From Clostridiales bacterium (GTDB lineage: Bacteria > Bacillota > Clostridia > Oscillospirales > CAG-272), in NCBI GenBank assembly GCA_918290775.1, contig CAKJZF010000017.1, positions 1 through 35,535 on the forward strand: a stretch of DNA of 35,535 nucleotides, given 5' to 3'. Below the pieces are notes generated by a model. That model did not search any database and was not told where the DNA came from. It saw only the letters and a list, made by a program, of their open reading frames with translations. The translations under genes and the position numbers were made by a program. The first letter of the stretch is position 1, and every line of letters begins with the position of its first letter. Shown here in pieces: positions 1 through 7,837 of this stretch.

Positions 1-101
1 AAAACAAACTAAAAGCGCCCCCTAAAAACATCCCCCCCAAAAAGAAAAAACCTTACCCGATAAGGAAGTAAACGATATAAAGTTCTTTTCGGGAGAAGGG
101 T

Positions 102-147
102 TTGGGGAGAGGGGCTTTTTCTTTCAAGAAAAAGCCCCTCTCCCCAA
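102..147. repeat. Perfect 22-bp inverted repeat with 2-nt loop
   Basis: Bases 102-123 are the exact reverse complement of 126-147; only two bases separate the arms. Each arm is a G/C-rich block (ggggagaggggc type) joined to a T/A-rich tip. It lies 14 bp beyond the stop of the HAD gene, so it could end that transcript, but no U-tract follows the stem on the minus strand, which is unlike the other terminators here. It may instead be a dispersed palindromic repeat. Bases 1-101 hold homopolymer-rich sequence with no gene I can support. Confidence 0.7.
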
Positions 148-160
148 GGTCTATCTTCTC

Positions 161-985
161 TCATCCGAACATCGCCTGATCCACTTCGTCCAGTGAAGGG
201 AAGAGAAAGTCGGGTTTATCGGCGGGCGCGGCGGCGTCCACATCGGCGGGTTGGGTCTCGCCAGAGAGGACGAGGATAGCGGTAACACCATGGCGGCGAC
301 CGATGGCAATGTCGGTATAGAGACGATCGCCGAAGAAGCACATCTCGTCTTTTGTCACCCCCGTGATCTCGCAGATCATGTCCACCGTTTCGGGGTATGG
401 CTTGCCGAAATAGGTCGGCGTTTTTCCGGTGGAGGCGGTCACAAACGCCGCAATTGCACCGCTGTCGGGGATAAAGCCGGTCTCGGTCGGGCAGTTGAAA
501 TCGGGATGCGTTGAGAAATACTGCGCCCCGCCGCGGATCAGACGGCAGGCGTTGTCGAGCTTTTCGTATGTCAAAGTGGTGTCAAAACTGGTGATAACAA
601 TGTCGGCGCGATCCTCTTTCCCCGAAAGAAGGGGGATCCCGTTCTCGCGAAAGTTGTTTTCCAAATCGGGCGTTCCGACCAAATAAACGCTTTTGCCGGG
701 ATGATGGCGTTTGAGATATTCAACGGTCACATCGCCCGAGGTCAGAATCTCCGAGGAGGAGGGAGAAAACCCGAGGCGAGTCAGCTTCTCCAAATAGAAT
801 TTCGGAGAATGGGAGGCATTGTTGGTGAAGAACAGGACGCGGCGACCGCTCGCACGCAGATGGTTGATGAAGCGGATCGCGTAAGGGAAAACACGGTTGC
901 CGAGATAGATCGTTCCGTCCATATCAAATATGTAGAGCTTTTTTTCGTTCAGAAGCGAAATAGAAGGGTTTTCAAAATTCATCAT
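161..985 (-). CDS. HAD-IIA family phosphatase (NagD/PGP-like)
   Basis: Haloacid dehalogenase superfamily hydrolase of the NagD/p-nitrophenylphosphatase type, 274 residues, the usual length for the family. Motif I is FDMDGTIYLG (nucleophile Asp21, Asp23), motif II is FFTNNAS, the conserved lysine lies in YFGKPYPE, and motif III is FFGDRLYTDIAIG. Family members dephosphorylate small sugar or nucleotide phosphates in the cytosol; the substrate cannot be read from sequence. Two adjacent ATG codons begin the ORF; GGAG lies 6 nt before the first (985) and 9 nt before the second (982), so either could be used. It is a single-gene unit, divergent from the lipid kinase, with its own promoter at 1018-1045. 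Confidence 0.9.
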   Translation of the reverse strand: MMNFENPSISLLNEKKLYIFDMDGTIYLGNRVFPYAIRFINHLRASGRRVLFFTNNASHSPKFYLEKLTRLGFSPSSSEILTSGDVTVEYLKRHHPGKSVYLVGTPDLENNFRENGIPLLSGKEDRADIVITSFDTTLTYEKLDNACRLIRGGAQYFSTHPDFNCPTETGFIPDSGAIAAFVTASTGKTPTYFGKPYPETVDMICEITGVTKDEMCFFGDRLYTDIAIGRRHGVTAILVLSGETQPADVDAAAPADKPDFLFPSLDEVDQAMFG

Positions 986-1017
986 TTGATGCTCCGTTTC
1001 ATGAAATTGCTGTCATT

Positions 1018-1045
1018 ATCATACCATTTTTTTGCGTTTTGTCAA
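1018..1045 (-). promoter_or_regulatory. SigA-type promoter for the HAD gene
   Basis: On the minus strand there is TTGACA (1040-1045), a 16-bp spacer and TATGAT (1018-1023), about 33 bp upstream of the HAD start. Both boxes match the vegetative consensus closely. Confidence 0.75.
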
Positions 1046-1116
1046 GTCTTTTCCCGGGAAAAAGCCGAAAAAGCCGCAAATAGTCGGTTCCTTTCGACAA
1101 AAATAAAAATTGTCTA

Positions 1117-1145
1117 TTGAAATAAGTGATTGAATATGATAAAAT
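1117..1145 (+). promoter_or_regulatory. SigA-type promoter for the lipid kinase operon
   Basis: TTGAAA (1117-1122), 17-bp spacer, TAAAAT (1140-1145). Transcription would start near 1152. That leaves almost no leader for an ATG at 1155, but a normal leader of about 50 nt for the GTG at 1203, and so supports the later start. Confidence 0.75.
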
Positions 1146-1202
1146 AAATAGGAAATGGTTGCAAAATCATCCATGAAATTTGTCAAAAGGAGCGAAAAGA
1201 CC

Positions 1203-2072
1203 GTGTATCATGTGTTTTATAACCCCCTGTCGGGCAACGGAAGCGGCGCGGCTTGCGTCGAAAAGCTGAAAGAAATCATCACCGAGGAGATCAAATTCAC
1301 CGATGTGCGCGAGGTGAAGGATTACGCGTCCTATTTTGCCGCGCTGACCGAGGCGGATTCGGTTGTGGTTGCCGGAGGAGACGGCACCCTGAACCATTTT
1401 GTCAACGACATCGACGGCGTTGAGATCCGGAATGACGTCTATCTCTTTACCATGGGAACCGGAAACGACTTCAAGAATGACGTCGCACCCAATGAAGAAG
1501 GGCTGATCAAGATCAACGACTACATCAAGGATCTCCCGATTGTGGAGGTTAACGGTATGACGCGTCGTTTCATCAACGGCATCGGCTACGGAATTGACGG
1601 CTATTGTTGCGAGGTTGGCGACGAGCTGGCGAAAAAGAGCGACAAGCCGGTCAACTATGCGGGTATTGCCATCAAGGGTCTTCTGTTCCACTATAAGCCG
1701 ACGCACGCAACCGTGACGGTTGACGGCACGACCGAAGAATATAATCGCGTTTGGCTGGCGCCTTCCATGAACGGACGTTTCTACGGCGGCGGAATGAACA
1801 TCGCGCCGGCGCAGGATCGCCTCGCAACCCCCAAAACGCTTTCGGTGGTCGTTCTACACGGATCCGGGAAGCTCAAAACCCTCATGCTTTTTCCGTCCAT
1901 TTTCAAGGGAGAGCATATCAAGCATGAAAAGCAGGTCAGCATCCGGACGGGGAAGGACATCACCGTGAAGTTTGACCGTCCCGTGGCGCTCCAGATCGAC
2001 GGCGAAACCGTTCTCGGCGTCACCGAGTACACCGTCCATGCAACGGCGGCTCAGGCGAACGAAGCGGTCTGA
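1203..2072 (+). CDS. Diacylglycerol kinase-family lipid kinase
   Basis: Lipid kinase of the DAGK/sphingosine kinase (YegS/DgkB-like) fold. Near the N-terminus is FYNPLSGNGSG, followed by the nucleotide-binding signature GGDGTLNHFVND and GTGNDF; the C-terminal half ends with the usual YGGGMNIAP and LQIDGE elements. The family phosphorylates diacylglycerol or a related lipid using ATP at the inner membrane face. I place the start at GTG 1203 (289 aa): AAAGGAG ends 10 nt upstream and the known family N-terminus begins there. An in-frame ATG at 1155 would add 16 residues but lies on top of the predicted transcription start. The plsC-like gene follows after 15 bp, which suggests a phospholipid-recycling unit. 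The exact lipid substrate is unknown. Confidence 0.88.
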   Translation: MYHVFYNPLSGNGSGAACVEKLKEIITEEIKFTDVREVKDYASYFAALTEADSVVVAGGDGTLNHFVNDIDGVEIRNDVYLFTMGTGNDFKNDVAPNEEGLIKINDYIKDLPIVEVNGMTRRFINGIGYGIDGYCCEVGDELAKKSDKPVNYAGIAIKGLLFHYKPTHATVTVDGTTEEYNRVWLAPSMNGRFYGGGMNIAPAQDRLATPKTLSVVVLHGSGKLKTLMLFPSIFKGEHIKHEKQVSIRTGKDITVKFDRPVALQIDGETVLGVTEYTVHATAAQANEAV

Positions 2073-2087
2073 CGCGGGGGAAACGGA

Positions 2088-2888
2088 ATGTTCCTTTCTG
2101 CATTGTTTCTGATTTCCGCGGTGGCGGGCGCGTGCGGCATTGTTTTCGGCGCATCCGTCAGCCCTTGGTGGCTGTTTGCGCTGATTCCCGGGCTGTTTAT
2201 CGGGTGTACGCTGATTTACGTGATCTGCATCTATGTCATCTCGCTCCTGATCCCCAAGAGGGAACCGAAAAAATCGAGCGCGTTCTGCCGGTTGAATATC
2301 CGCCTGTTTTTGAATTGGTTGCTCTTTGTGCTCCGTGTGAAGGTTCATATCAAAGGGGAGAAGATGCTTCCGGGCGAGCCGTGCGTCATCGTTTCCAACC
2401 ATCGGTCGGCGTTTGACCCCATGACTGTGATTGCAAAGGTCAAACGGAAGAAATTGCTCTTCATCTCAAAGCCGGGCAATTTCAAGGCGCCCATCGCCGG
2501 TGCGTTCATTCGTGGCGCGGCATACTTGCCGATCGACCGCGACAACGGAATGCGTGCTTTGCGCACGCTTAAGGACGCAGCCGAGCGCATGAAGGCGGAG
2601 GGTGCGGACTTTGGTATCTACCCGGAGGGATCGCGCAGCAAAACCGGGGAACTTCAGGAGTTTAAGTCGGGCGCGTTTTATCTTGCGAAGAAGGCGGACG
2701 CGCCTATCGCGGTGATGACGGCATGGAACACCGAAAAAGTCGGCAAAAAGTTCCCGATCCGGCGAACCCACGTCTATCTGGACTTTATCGGCGTGGTCGA
2801 CCGCGAGACGGTTCGCTCCGCAACGATGGATGAGCTGGCGGCGCTGACGCGCGGCATGGTGGAGGAGCATTTGAAAACGCTATCTTGA
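2088..2888 (+). CDS. plsC: 1-acyl-glycerol-3-phosphate acyltransferase (PlsC-like)
   Basis: Acyltransferase that adds the second acyl chain to lysophosphatidate to give phosphatidate. It has 266 residues. Two hydrophobic segments (about 5-22 and 29-55) precede the catalytic HX4D motif NHRSAFDP (His105, Asp110) and the substrate motif YPEGSRSKTG (178-187). Membrane-associated. GGGGG and CGGA lie just upstream of ATG 2088. It sits between the lipid kinase and the PHP gene with spacings of 15 and 18 bp, so the three are probably co-transcribed; kinase and acyltransferase could together turn diacylglycerol back into phospholipid. The long hydrophobic N-terminus is more extended than in minimal PlsC proteins, but the family call is secure. 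Confidence 0.88.
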   Translation: MFLSALFLISAVAGACGIVFGASVSPWWLFALIPGLFIGCTLIYVICIYVISLLIPKREPKKSSAFCRLNIRLFLNWLLFVLRVKVHIKGEKMLPGEPCVIVSNHRSAFDPMTVIAKVKRKKLLFISKPGNFKAPIAGAFIRGAAYLPIDRDNGMRALRTLKDAAERMKAEGADFGIYPEGSRSKTGELQEFKSGAFYLAKKADAPIAVMTAWNTEKVGKKFPIRRTHVYLDFIGVVDRETVRSATMDELAALTRGMVEEHLKTLS

Positions 2889-2906
2889 AACAGCGAGGTG
2901 CATGAA

Positions 2907-3731
2907 GTGAAATTTCCGAAAATCAGTTTACACAACCATACCGTTTTTTGCGACGGAACCGACACGCCGGAGGCAATGGTTCTCGCGGCGATAGAGGAGG
3001 GTGTGGAGACGATCGGTTTTTCGGGGCATTCATGCACCTCGTTTGATCTGTCCTATTGCATGACGCGGGAAAAGACCGAGGCGTACCGCGCGGAGATTTT
3101 GCAGTTGCGCGAGAAATACCGTGACCGCATTCGGATTCTGCTCGGCATTGAGCGCGATTACTACGCCGATCCCGATGACGCGCAGTATGATTACGTCATC
3201 GGATCCGTTCACTACATTGTGGCGGACGACGGCGCAATCTGCCCGGTTGACGAAAGCCGCGAGCAGGTGGTGAGCGACGTTCAAAAGCATTTCGGCGGGA
3301 ACGTCTACCGTTGGACGAAGCGCTATTATGAAACGCTTGCATTGATTGCGGAAAAGACCCACTGCAACATGGTAGGGCATTTTGACTTGGTTCAGAAATT
3401 CAACGGCGACGGAACCCTGTTTGATTCGGAGCTTCCGAGCTACCGGCTTCCGTTGCTGGACGCGATGGAGACTCTGACCAATTCGGACGTGATTTTTGAA
3501 ATCAATACCGCTGGGATGCGCAAACGAAAGATTCCTTATCCGTCCCCCGATATCCTGCGGTGGTTGGCACAGCACAACGCGAGAACCGTCATCACGGCGG
3601 ATGCGCATCGGAAAGAGGACATTCTCTCCGGCTTTGAATCCGCGGTGCTCTATGCAAAGGCGTGCGGCGTCGGAGGTTTTACCGTTCCGCGCGGCGACGC
3701 ATGGGTCACCGTTTCGATGGGGGACGCATGA
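2907..3731 (+). CDS. PHP-domain phosphatase, histidinol-phosphatase-like
   Basis: PHP-fold metal-dependent phosphoesterase of the HisK/HisJ histidinol phosphatase type. The N-terminal motif LHNHTVFCDGTDTPEAM supplies the first metal ligands; GFSGHS, GIERDYY, YVIGSVHY, GHFDLV and ITADAHR follow in the family's order. Length, about 274 aa, is normal. A GTG at 2898 is possible, but GAGGTG ends 6 nt before GTG 2907, so I prefer 2907, giving a start of MKFPKISLHNH. No other histidine-biosynthesis gene is nearby, so the true substrate may be another phosphomonoester. It is the last gene of the 1203-3731 unit and is followed by a strong terminator. Confidence 0.82.
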   Translation: MKFPKISLHNHTVFCDGTDTPEAMVLAAIEEGVETIGFSGHSCTSFDLSYCMTREKTEAYRAEILQLREKYRDRIRILLGIERDYYADPDDAQYDYVIGSVHYIVADDGAICPVDESREQVVSDVQKHFGGNVYRWTKRYYETLALIAEKTHCNMVGHFDLVQKFNGDGTLFDSELPSYRLPLLDAMETLTNSDVIFEINTAGMRKRKIPYPSPDILRWLAQHNARTVITADAHRKEDILSGFESAVLYAKACGVGGFTVPRGDAWVTVSMGDA

Positions 3732-3788
3732 CCCATTCAGAAAGTACTGGATCCATCTGCTCCTTCTGATTGATTCAGTGATTTCTAA

Positions 3789-3828
3789 AAAAATCCCTGC
3801 GGCAAAATCGTTCACCGCAGGGATTTTT
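3789..3828. terminator. Bidirectional intrinsic terminator
   Basis: The 14-bp stem aaaaatccctgcgg / ccgcagggattttt has a 12-nt loop, with an A-tract on one side and a T-tract on the other. It can end both the plus-strand PHP operon and the minus-strand small-ORF/GLUG unit. Confidence 0.9.
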
Positions 3829-3837
3829 CAATCCGGG

Positions 3838-3987
3838 TCAGTCCCAGAAAATATTCCAATTCCAAAGGTCGCCTTGAGACGCTTCCGTATAAACCAAACT
3901 TGTGCGGATTACATCGCATTCGGAGACGGGCGAGAGGGACAATTCAGGCGAGAGATAGGGCTTTTTGAGATCGGTTACTTGTTCCAT
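3838..3987 (-). CDS. Unannotated 49-residue ORF coupled to the GLUG protein
   Basis: A complete 49-codon reading frame: ATG at 3987, TGA at 3838-3840. It starts with MEQVTDLKKPYLSPELSLSP, continues VSECDVIRTS, and ends with a Trp-rich tail (LWNWNIFWD). It overlaps the end of the upstream secreted-protein gene by 13 bp. A GGAGG sits inside that gene, 12 nt before the ATG, which suggests translational coupling. The pattern K-P-x3-P-E-x8-D-V-I-x-T-S recalls, from memory only, short uncharacterised clostridial ORFs of the form K-P-E...D-(V/I)-I-x-T-S. There is no signal peptide or membrane segment. Function unknown. The terminator begins 10 bp after the stop, so the ORF fills the 3' end of the transcript exactly. 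Confidence 0.6.
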   Translation of the reverse strand: MEQVTDLKKPYLSPELSLSPVSECDVIRTSLVYTEASQGDLWNWNIFWD

Positions 3988-5444
3988 GTTACCGTGTAAC
4001 CTCCGTCTGTTTTGGTCAAAGTAAAGGAATAGGTATCGGTCGGTTCGGCGCCGGATGCGTAGGCGTAAACTGAAAAACTGACCGAGTCTCCTGTATCCAG
4101 CGTGCCGCCGGGAAAGGTTGCGGCAAAGAGATAACCGTCCGATCCGCGGAGCTGTTGTGCTGTGTATACCAAAGTCTGTTCATCGTAAATGCCGAGCAGA
4201 GAGGTGAAAACCGAGCTGCAGGGAAAATTCAGTTCGCCTTTCGGGGATCCGATGGCGGAGATGCGGAAGCCCGCGTCGGTGTATGTGGTTTCCGCGTCGA
4301 TGCTGGCGATGAAGCGGATCGCGAGCGTTGAACCTTCGGAAAGCTGAATACCGTGAAAACGAACGCCGAGCGTTTCTTCCTTTGTCTCCTCCGGCACCTC
4401 GCTTTCGGCATCGTAGTGAGAGCAGTCGGTTTGGGTAACGATTGCGCTCCCTTTCTTCCCGTAAATGCCTCCGGTTTTGCTACCGATTATGGTTCCTTCG
4501 GAGCGGATGCCGGAGAGATCAACCGAAACGGCTTGAATATCCCCGCTGGAGATATTGCTGTTGTTAGCGGAGCCGATGGCTCCTCCGGCAGTTGTCACCG
4601 CACTTACATCCGCGCGGCAAGCACAGTCTTTTAGCAAAAGGTTGCCTTGCACATTGCCGATCAGACCGCCGGCTGTTGTGCCGCCGGTCACATTTCCTTT
4701 GTTGGTGCAGTTCTCAATCTGCGCGGCTTTTTGCCCTTCGGTGCGATCACGAACGCTGTCAACCCGCGCGATCAGACCGCCACAGAAGGTGTTGCCGGAA
4801 ACGGGAGCTAAGTTGAGTACATTCGAAATGACGGCGCCTTCCGCAACGCGGGCGGCAAGCGACGCCGCGCACCCGTTGGTATATCCGTCCGCCTCCGCAA
4901 AGGTGCAACCCGCGCCGAGTACGACATTCCGGATCACCGCGCCGGATTGTACGGCGCCGAACAGCGCGGTATAGGCGTATGTCTTTTTGGTGGATCCGAC
5001 GGTCTTGACCGCAAGGTTGTCGATCACATACCCACGACCGTCAAAGGTGCCGCCGAAAGAAACACCCGGAAATGCGGCAGAATATGCGGCAAGACCGTTT
5101 CCGATCGGTTCAAAATCGGTCACGCCGCTCATGTCGATTGAGGCGCAGAGACAGACATGAACTCCCGCGCTTCGGAATCTCGAATTGTTGTTCACCAAAA
5201 ATGAAAAGCGACGCAAATCCTCCGCGTCATAAATCCCATACCATATGGAGCTATTCACTTCGTCATCGTTTTCATAGTCAAACGAGGTGATTTTGACAAT
5301 CGTTTCGCCGGAAGCAATGTCTTCGCGTGCGACCGAAGCGTCGTATCCGATGGCATTTGCCAAGGGGCAGGAAAACAGGATCAGCACCGAGATCAGAAAA
5401 TGGAACAGGAACGGCTTGATCCGTTTCAGAACGTGTTTCTTCAT
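3975..5444 (-). CDS. Secreted GLUG-repeat (beta-helix-like) surface protein
   Basis: About 489 residues. A basic N-terminus (MKKHVLKRIK), a hydrophobic core and ANA before IGYD form a classical signal peptide (1-31). The middle carries Gly-rich GLUG-type repeats (ALFGAVQSGAVIRNVVLG, GGLIARV, AGGLIGNVQGN, AGGAIGSANN) with FGGTFDGRGYVIDNL ahead of them, as in beta-helical adhesins. An acidic linker (EVPEETKEETLG) leads to a C-terminal beta domain of about 130 aa beginning VRFHGIQLSEG. I see no LPXTG, SLH or dockerin motif, so attachment is unexplained. AAAGGA lies 6 nt before ATG 5444; an earlier ATG at 5459 overlaps that ribosome site and is unlikely. Role inferred: extracellular binding. Confidence 0.8.
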   Translation of the reverse strand: MKKHVLKRIKPFLFHFLISVLILFSCPLANAIGYDASVAREDIASGETIVKITSFDYENDDEVNSSIWYGIYDAEDLRRFSFLVNNNSRFRSAGVHVCLCASIDMSGVTDFEPIGNGLAAYSAAFPGVSFGGTFDGRGYVIDNLAVKTVGSTKKTYAYTALFGAVQSGAVIRNVVLGAGCTFAEADGYTNGCAASLAARVAEGAVISNVLNLAPVSGNTFCGGLIARVDSVRDRTEGQKAAQIENCTNKGNVTGGTTAGGLIGNVQGNLLLKDCACRADVSAVTTAGGAIGSANNSNISSGDIQAVSVDLSGIRSEGTIIGSKTGGIYGKKGSAIVTQTDCSHYDAESEVPEETKEETLGVRFHGIQLSEGSTLAIRFIASIDAETTYTDAGFRISAIGSPKGELNFPCSSVFTSLLGIYDEQTLVYTAQQLRGSDGYLFAATFPGGTLDTGDSVSFSVYAYASGAEPTDTYSFTLTKTDGGYTVTWNK

Positions 5445-5477
5445 GATCGTTCCTTTCATTTTTTTATATTCGACCGT

Positions 5478-5506
5478 ATTTTAACATGAATTTCCAATTT
5501 TTTCAA
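5478..5506 (-). promoter_or_regulatory. SigA-type promoter for the GLUG gene
   Basis: Minus strand: TTGAAA (5501-5506), 17-bp spacer, TAAAAT (5478-5483), about 33 bp upstream of ATG 5444. Confidence 0.75.
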
Positions 5507-5717
5507 GTGGTTTGCAAAAAATCAGATTGTCCGACAAAATATGGCAGAATATGCATCCAAATTTATGCAATTTGATTATAGATTCTTGTAATTTAATGAT
5601 GAATTTCATGGTATTCGGAATGTATGGCATGACATTCTTTGACATGGATCAAAAGCACGGATCCGCCGACGGGCAAAAAGCGGACAAAACATCAGAAAAG
5701 GAGGAGCGGAAAACGCG

Positions 5718-6143
5718 ATGAAATGGTTTTTGGTCAACCACGGTTCTTTTTACGGAAATGAGATCCTTCACGGTTGCGTCTTTGTCCCGCGGAAACATGA
5801 GGATGACGCGGAACGGATGCGCGGTGTTTGCAAAGGGGACGTCTTTTTCCATGTTTCAAAAGCGGGAATATCGGCGGTCGGCGTTGCGATGCGTCCCTGC
5901 CGAATTTTGCCGTTTCCAGCATGGAGGATTTGTGAATCCGAATTGGGAGATCGGGGCTATTTGGCGGATCTGCAATGCCTGCTTCTTGGGAATTCGGTCG
6001 CATCACCGTTTCCCAAAAGACGCTATCTGACGGAGCTTTCGGAGGAAGAAGGGGAACGGCTGGCGGAGAAAATCGAGGAGCGAAACCCGTTGGTTTCTGC
6101 TTTTTTGGGGAGATGGCGGGAGAAACCTGTCGAAAATTCATAA
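5718..6143 (+). CDS. Stand-alone EVE/PUA-like domain protein
   Basis: A 141-residue ORF whose order of motifs resembles the EVE/PUA-like domain found at the N-terminus of some McrBC-type or HNH restriction proteins: MKWFLVNHGSFYGNEI, CVFVPRK, then KGDVFFHVSKAGISAVGVAM (family form: GD-I-F-H...I-A-I-S-x-A), GYLADLQCLLL and a C-terminal SPFPKRRYLTELS followed by a helix rich in Glu. EVE domains bind modified bases in nucleic acid. No nuclease or ATPase domain is attached and none is adjacent. AAGGAGG lies 13 nt before the ATG, slightly far. The 273 bp upstream of it (5445-5717) are AT-rich and show only the GLUG promoter. The family match is from memory and moderate; a lineage-specific protein is the alternative. 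Confidence 0.6.
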   Translation: MKWFLVNHGSFYGNEILHGCVFVPRKHEDDAERMRGVCKGDVFFHVSKAGISAVGVAMRPCRILPFPAWRICESELGDRGYLADLQCLLLGNSVASPFPKRRYLTELSEEEGERLAEKIEERNPLVSAFLGRWREKPVENS

Positions 6144-6185
6144 GACATTTGATCGGAAAACCGAAAAAATTATATTGAAAGACTA

Positions 6186-6213
6186 TTGACTTTTTTTGCT
6201 GAAATGTTATAAT
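6186..6213 (+). promoter_or_regulatory. SigA-type promoter for rhaB
   Basis: TTGACT (6186-6191), 16-bp spacer, TATAAT (6208-6213). It begins 42 bp after the stop of the EVE-like gene, so rhaB has its own promoter. Confidence 0.75.
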
Positions 6214-6262
6214 ATATGTGTAAGTTCGCACTGGGAAACCCTGCCGATCGGAGGATGGACAA

Positions 6263-7723
6263 ATGGCACAACGCAAAATGCTCGCAATTGATCTCGGCGC
6301 TTCCAGCGGTCGCGGCATTGTGGGCTCTTTTGATGGAAACCGATTGTCGCTGGAGGAGAACCATCGGTTTTCCAACGATCCCGTGATTCTGAACGGCACC
6401 ATGTATTGGGACATCCTTCGCATTTTCCATGAGATCAAACAGTCCATCGGAAAAACTGTGATCGCAGGGGAGAAGATTGCTTCCATGGGAATCGACACCT
6501 GGGGCGTGGACTACGCATTGATCGGCGGAAACGGGCAGATGATCTCCAACCCCGTTCACTACCGCGACAAACGCACCGTTGGCGCCCAGGAGCGTGTTTC
6601 CCGGTATATTGACCCGCAGGAGCTTTATGAGATCGCGGGAATTCAGAAGCTCAATTTTAACACCGTCTATCAGCTCGCCGTGGAGGATCCCAAACGGATC
6701 GCACAGGCGGAGCGGATGCTCAACATTCCCGATCTGCTCAATTATTTTTTGACCGGGAAAATGTGTAATGAGTATACCATTCTTTCGACCGGGGCGTTGC
6801 TCGACGCCAAGAAGCGTGACTACGCGTGGAGCGTGACCGATCGTCTGAACCTGCCGCGCAGGTTGTTCGGCAACATCGTTCAACCTGGGACAGATCTCGG
6901 AGAGTTGCTTCCGCAGGTGCAGGAGGAGACGGGGAAAACCAACCTTCGCGTGATGACCGTTGCGTCGCATGACACAGCAAGCGCGGTGATCGCCGTTCCC
7001 AGCCGGGAGGAGGACTTCATCTACATTAGCAGCGGCACATGGTCGCTCATGGGGACCGAGCTTCCCGACCCACTGATCAACGACGTGAGCCGCAAGCTTA
7101 ATTTTACCAATGAGGGCGGTGCGCTTGGCACCATTCGGTTCCTGAAAAACATCATGGGGCTTTGGATCATTCAGGAGTCCCGCCGGCAATGGAAGCGGGA
7201 AGGAAACGATTATTCCTTCGCGCAGCTCGAAGCGTGGGCGCGGGAATGCGAACCGTTGCGCTGTTTCGTGGACGTGGACGACGAATCGTTCGCCGCGCCG
7301 GGCAATATGCCGGAGCGGATCCGCGATTACTGCCGCAAAACGGGGCAGTACGTGCCGCAGACCGTAGGTGAGGTTGTTCGGTGCATTTATGAGAGCCTCG
7401 CGCTGAAATATCGCGCGGTGGTTGAGAAAATTCAGACGCTCAAAGGAAAGCCGGCAAAGGTGATTCATGTGGTCGGCGGGGGAACCAAGGACCGTTTCCT
7501 CTCCGCCATGACAGCGGATGCCTGCGGAATTCCTGTTGCGGCGGGTCCAGAAGAGGCAACCGCCATCGGAAACCTGATGATGCAGGCAATCGCGTCCGGC
7601 GAGGTGGCAGACCTCGGTCAGGCAAGAGAAATTATTTCGGCATCCTTTGAGCTGAAGCATTACGAGCCGTCCCCGGATCGGAATTTGTGGGATGACGCGT
7701 ACGGCAGATTCTGCGGTTTATAA
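6263..7723 (+). CDS. rhaB: Rhamnulokinase
   Basis: FGGY-family sugar kinase that phosphorylates L-rhamnulose to L-rhamnulose 1-phosphate with ATP, the second step of rhamnose catabolism. Signatures in order: the N-terminal phosphate loop AIDLGASSGRGIVG, substrate region MGIDTWGVDYAL, NTVYQL, SHDTASAV, the ISSGTWSLMGTE segment typical of RhaB rather than xylulokinase or glycerol kinase, and HVVGGGTKDRFLS near the C-terminus. Length 486 aa is typical. GGAGG lies 8 nt before ATG 6263. No rhamnose isomerase, aldolase or transporter gene is in the window; the AraC-type regulator at 9047-9838 is the only candidate regulator nearby, and the link is speculative. Confidence 0.92.
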   Translation: MAQRKMLAIDLGASSGRGIVGSFDGNRLSLEENHRFSNDPVILNGTMYWDILRIFHEIKQSIGKTVIAGEKIASMGIDTWGVDYALIGGNGQMISNPVHYRDKRTVGAQERVSRYIDPQELYEIAGIQKLNFNTVYQLAVEDPKRIAQAERMLNIPDLLNYFLTGKMCNEYTILSTGALLDAKKRDYAWSVTDRLNLPRRLFGNIVQPGTDLGELLPQVQEETGKTNLRVMTVASHDTASAVIAVPSREEDFIYISSGTWSLMGTELPDPLINDVSRKLNFTNEGGALGTIRFLKNIMGLWIIQESRRQWKREGNDYSFAQLEAWARECEPLRCFVDVDDESFAAPGNMPERIRDYCRKTGQYVPQTVGEVVRCIYESLALKYRAVVEKIQTLKGKPAKVIHVVGGGTKDRFLSAMTADACGIPVAAGPEEATAIGNLMMQAIASGEVADLGQAREIISASFELKHYEPSPDRNLWDDAYGRFCGL

Positions 7724-7837
7724 TTCGCTTTTGCGTGTTATAGAAATCCGACGAAAACAAACCCGTCGGAACCGCGCGGAAAGCCGTTGCGGTCATGGGG
7801 CGCCCATGTGGCACATAACAAAATTCCGGAGGTACTT

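Noticed and set aside
5512-5721. 69-codon open frame ending in an ATGA overlap with the EVE-like gene
   Set aside because: It opens at a TTG with no ribosome site, lies in AT-rich intergenic sequence and shows no protein-like composition; the ATGA overlap is probably chance.
6170-7660. Minus-strand frame opposite rhaB
   Set aside because: Rhamnulokinase on the plus strand has all family motifs, a promoter and a ribosome site.
7747-7770. 7-bp hairpin between rhaB and prs
   Set aside because: The stem is short and no T-tract follows on the plus strand, so I do not call a terminator.
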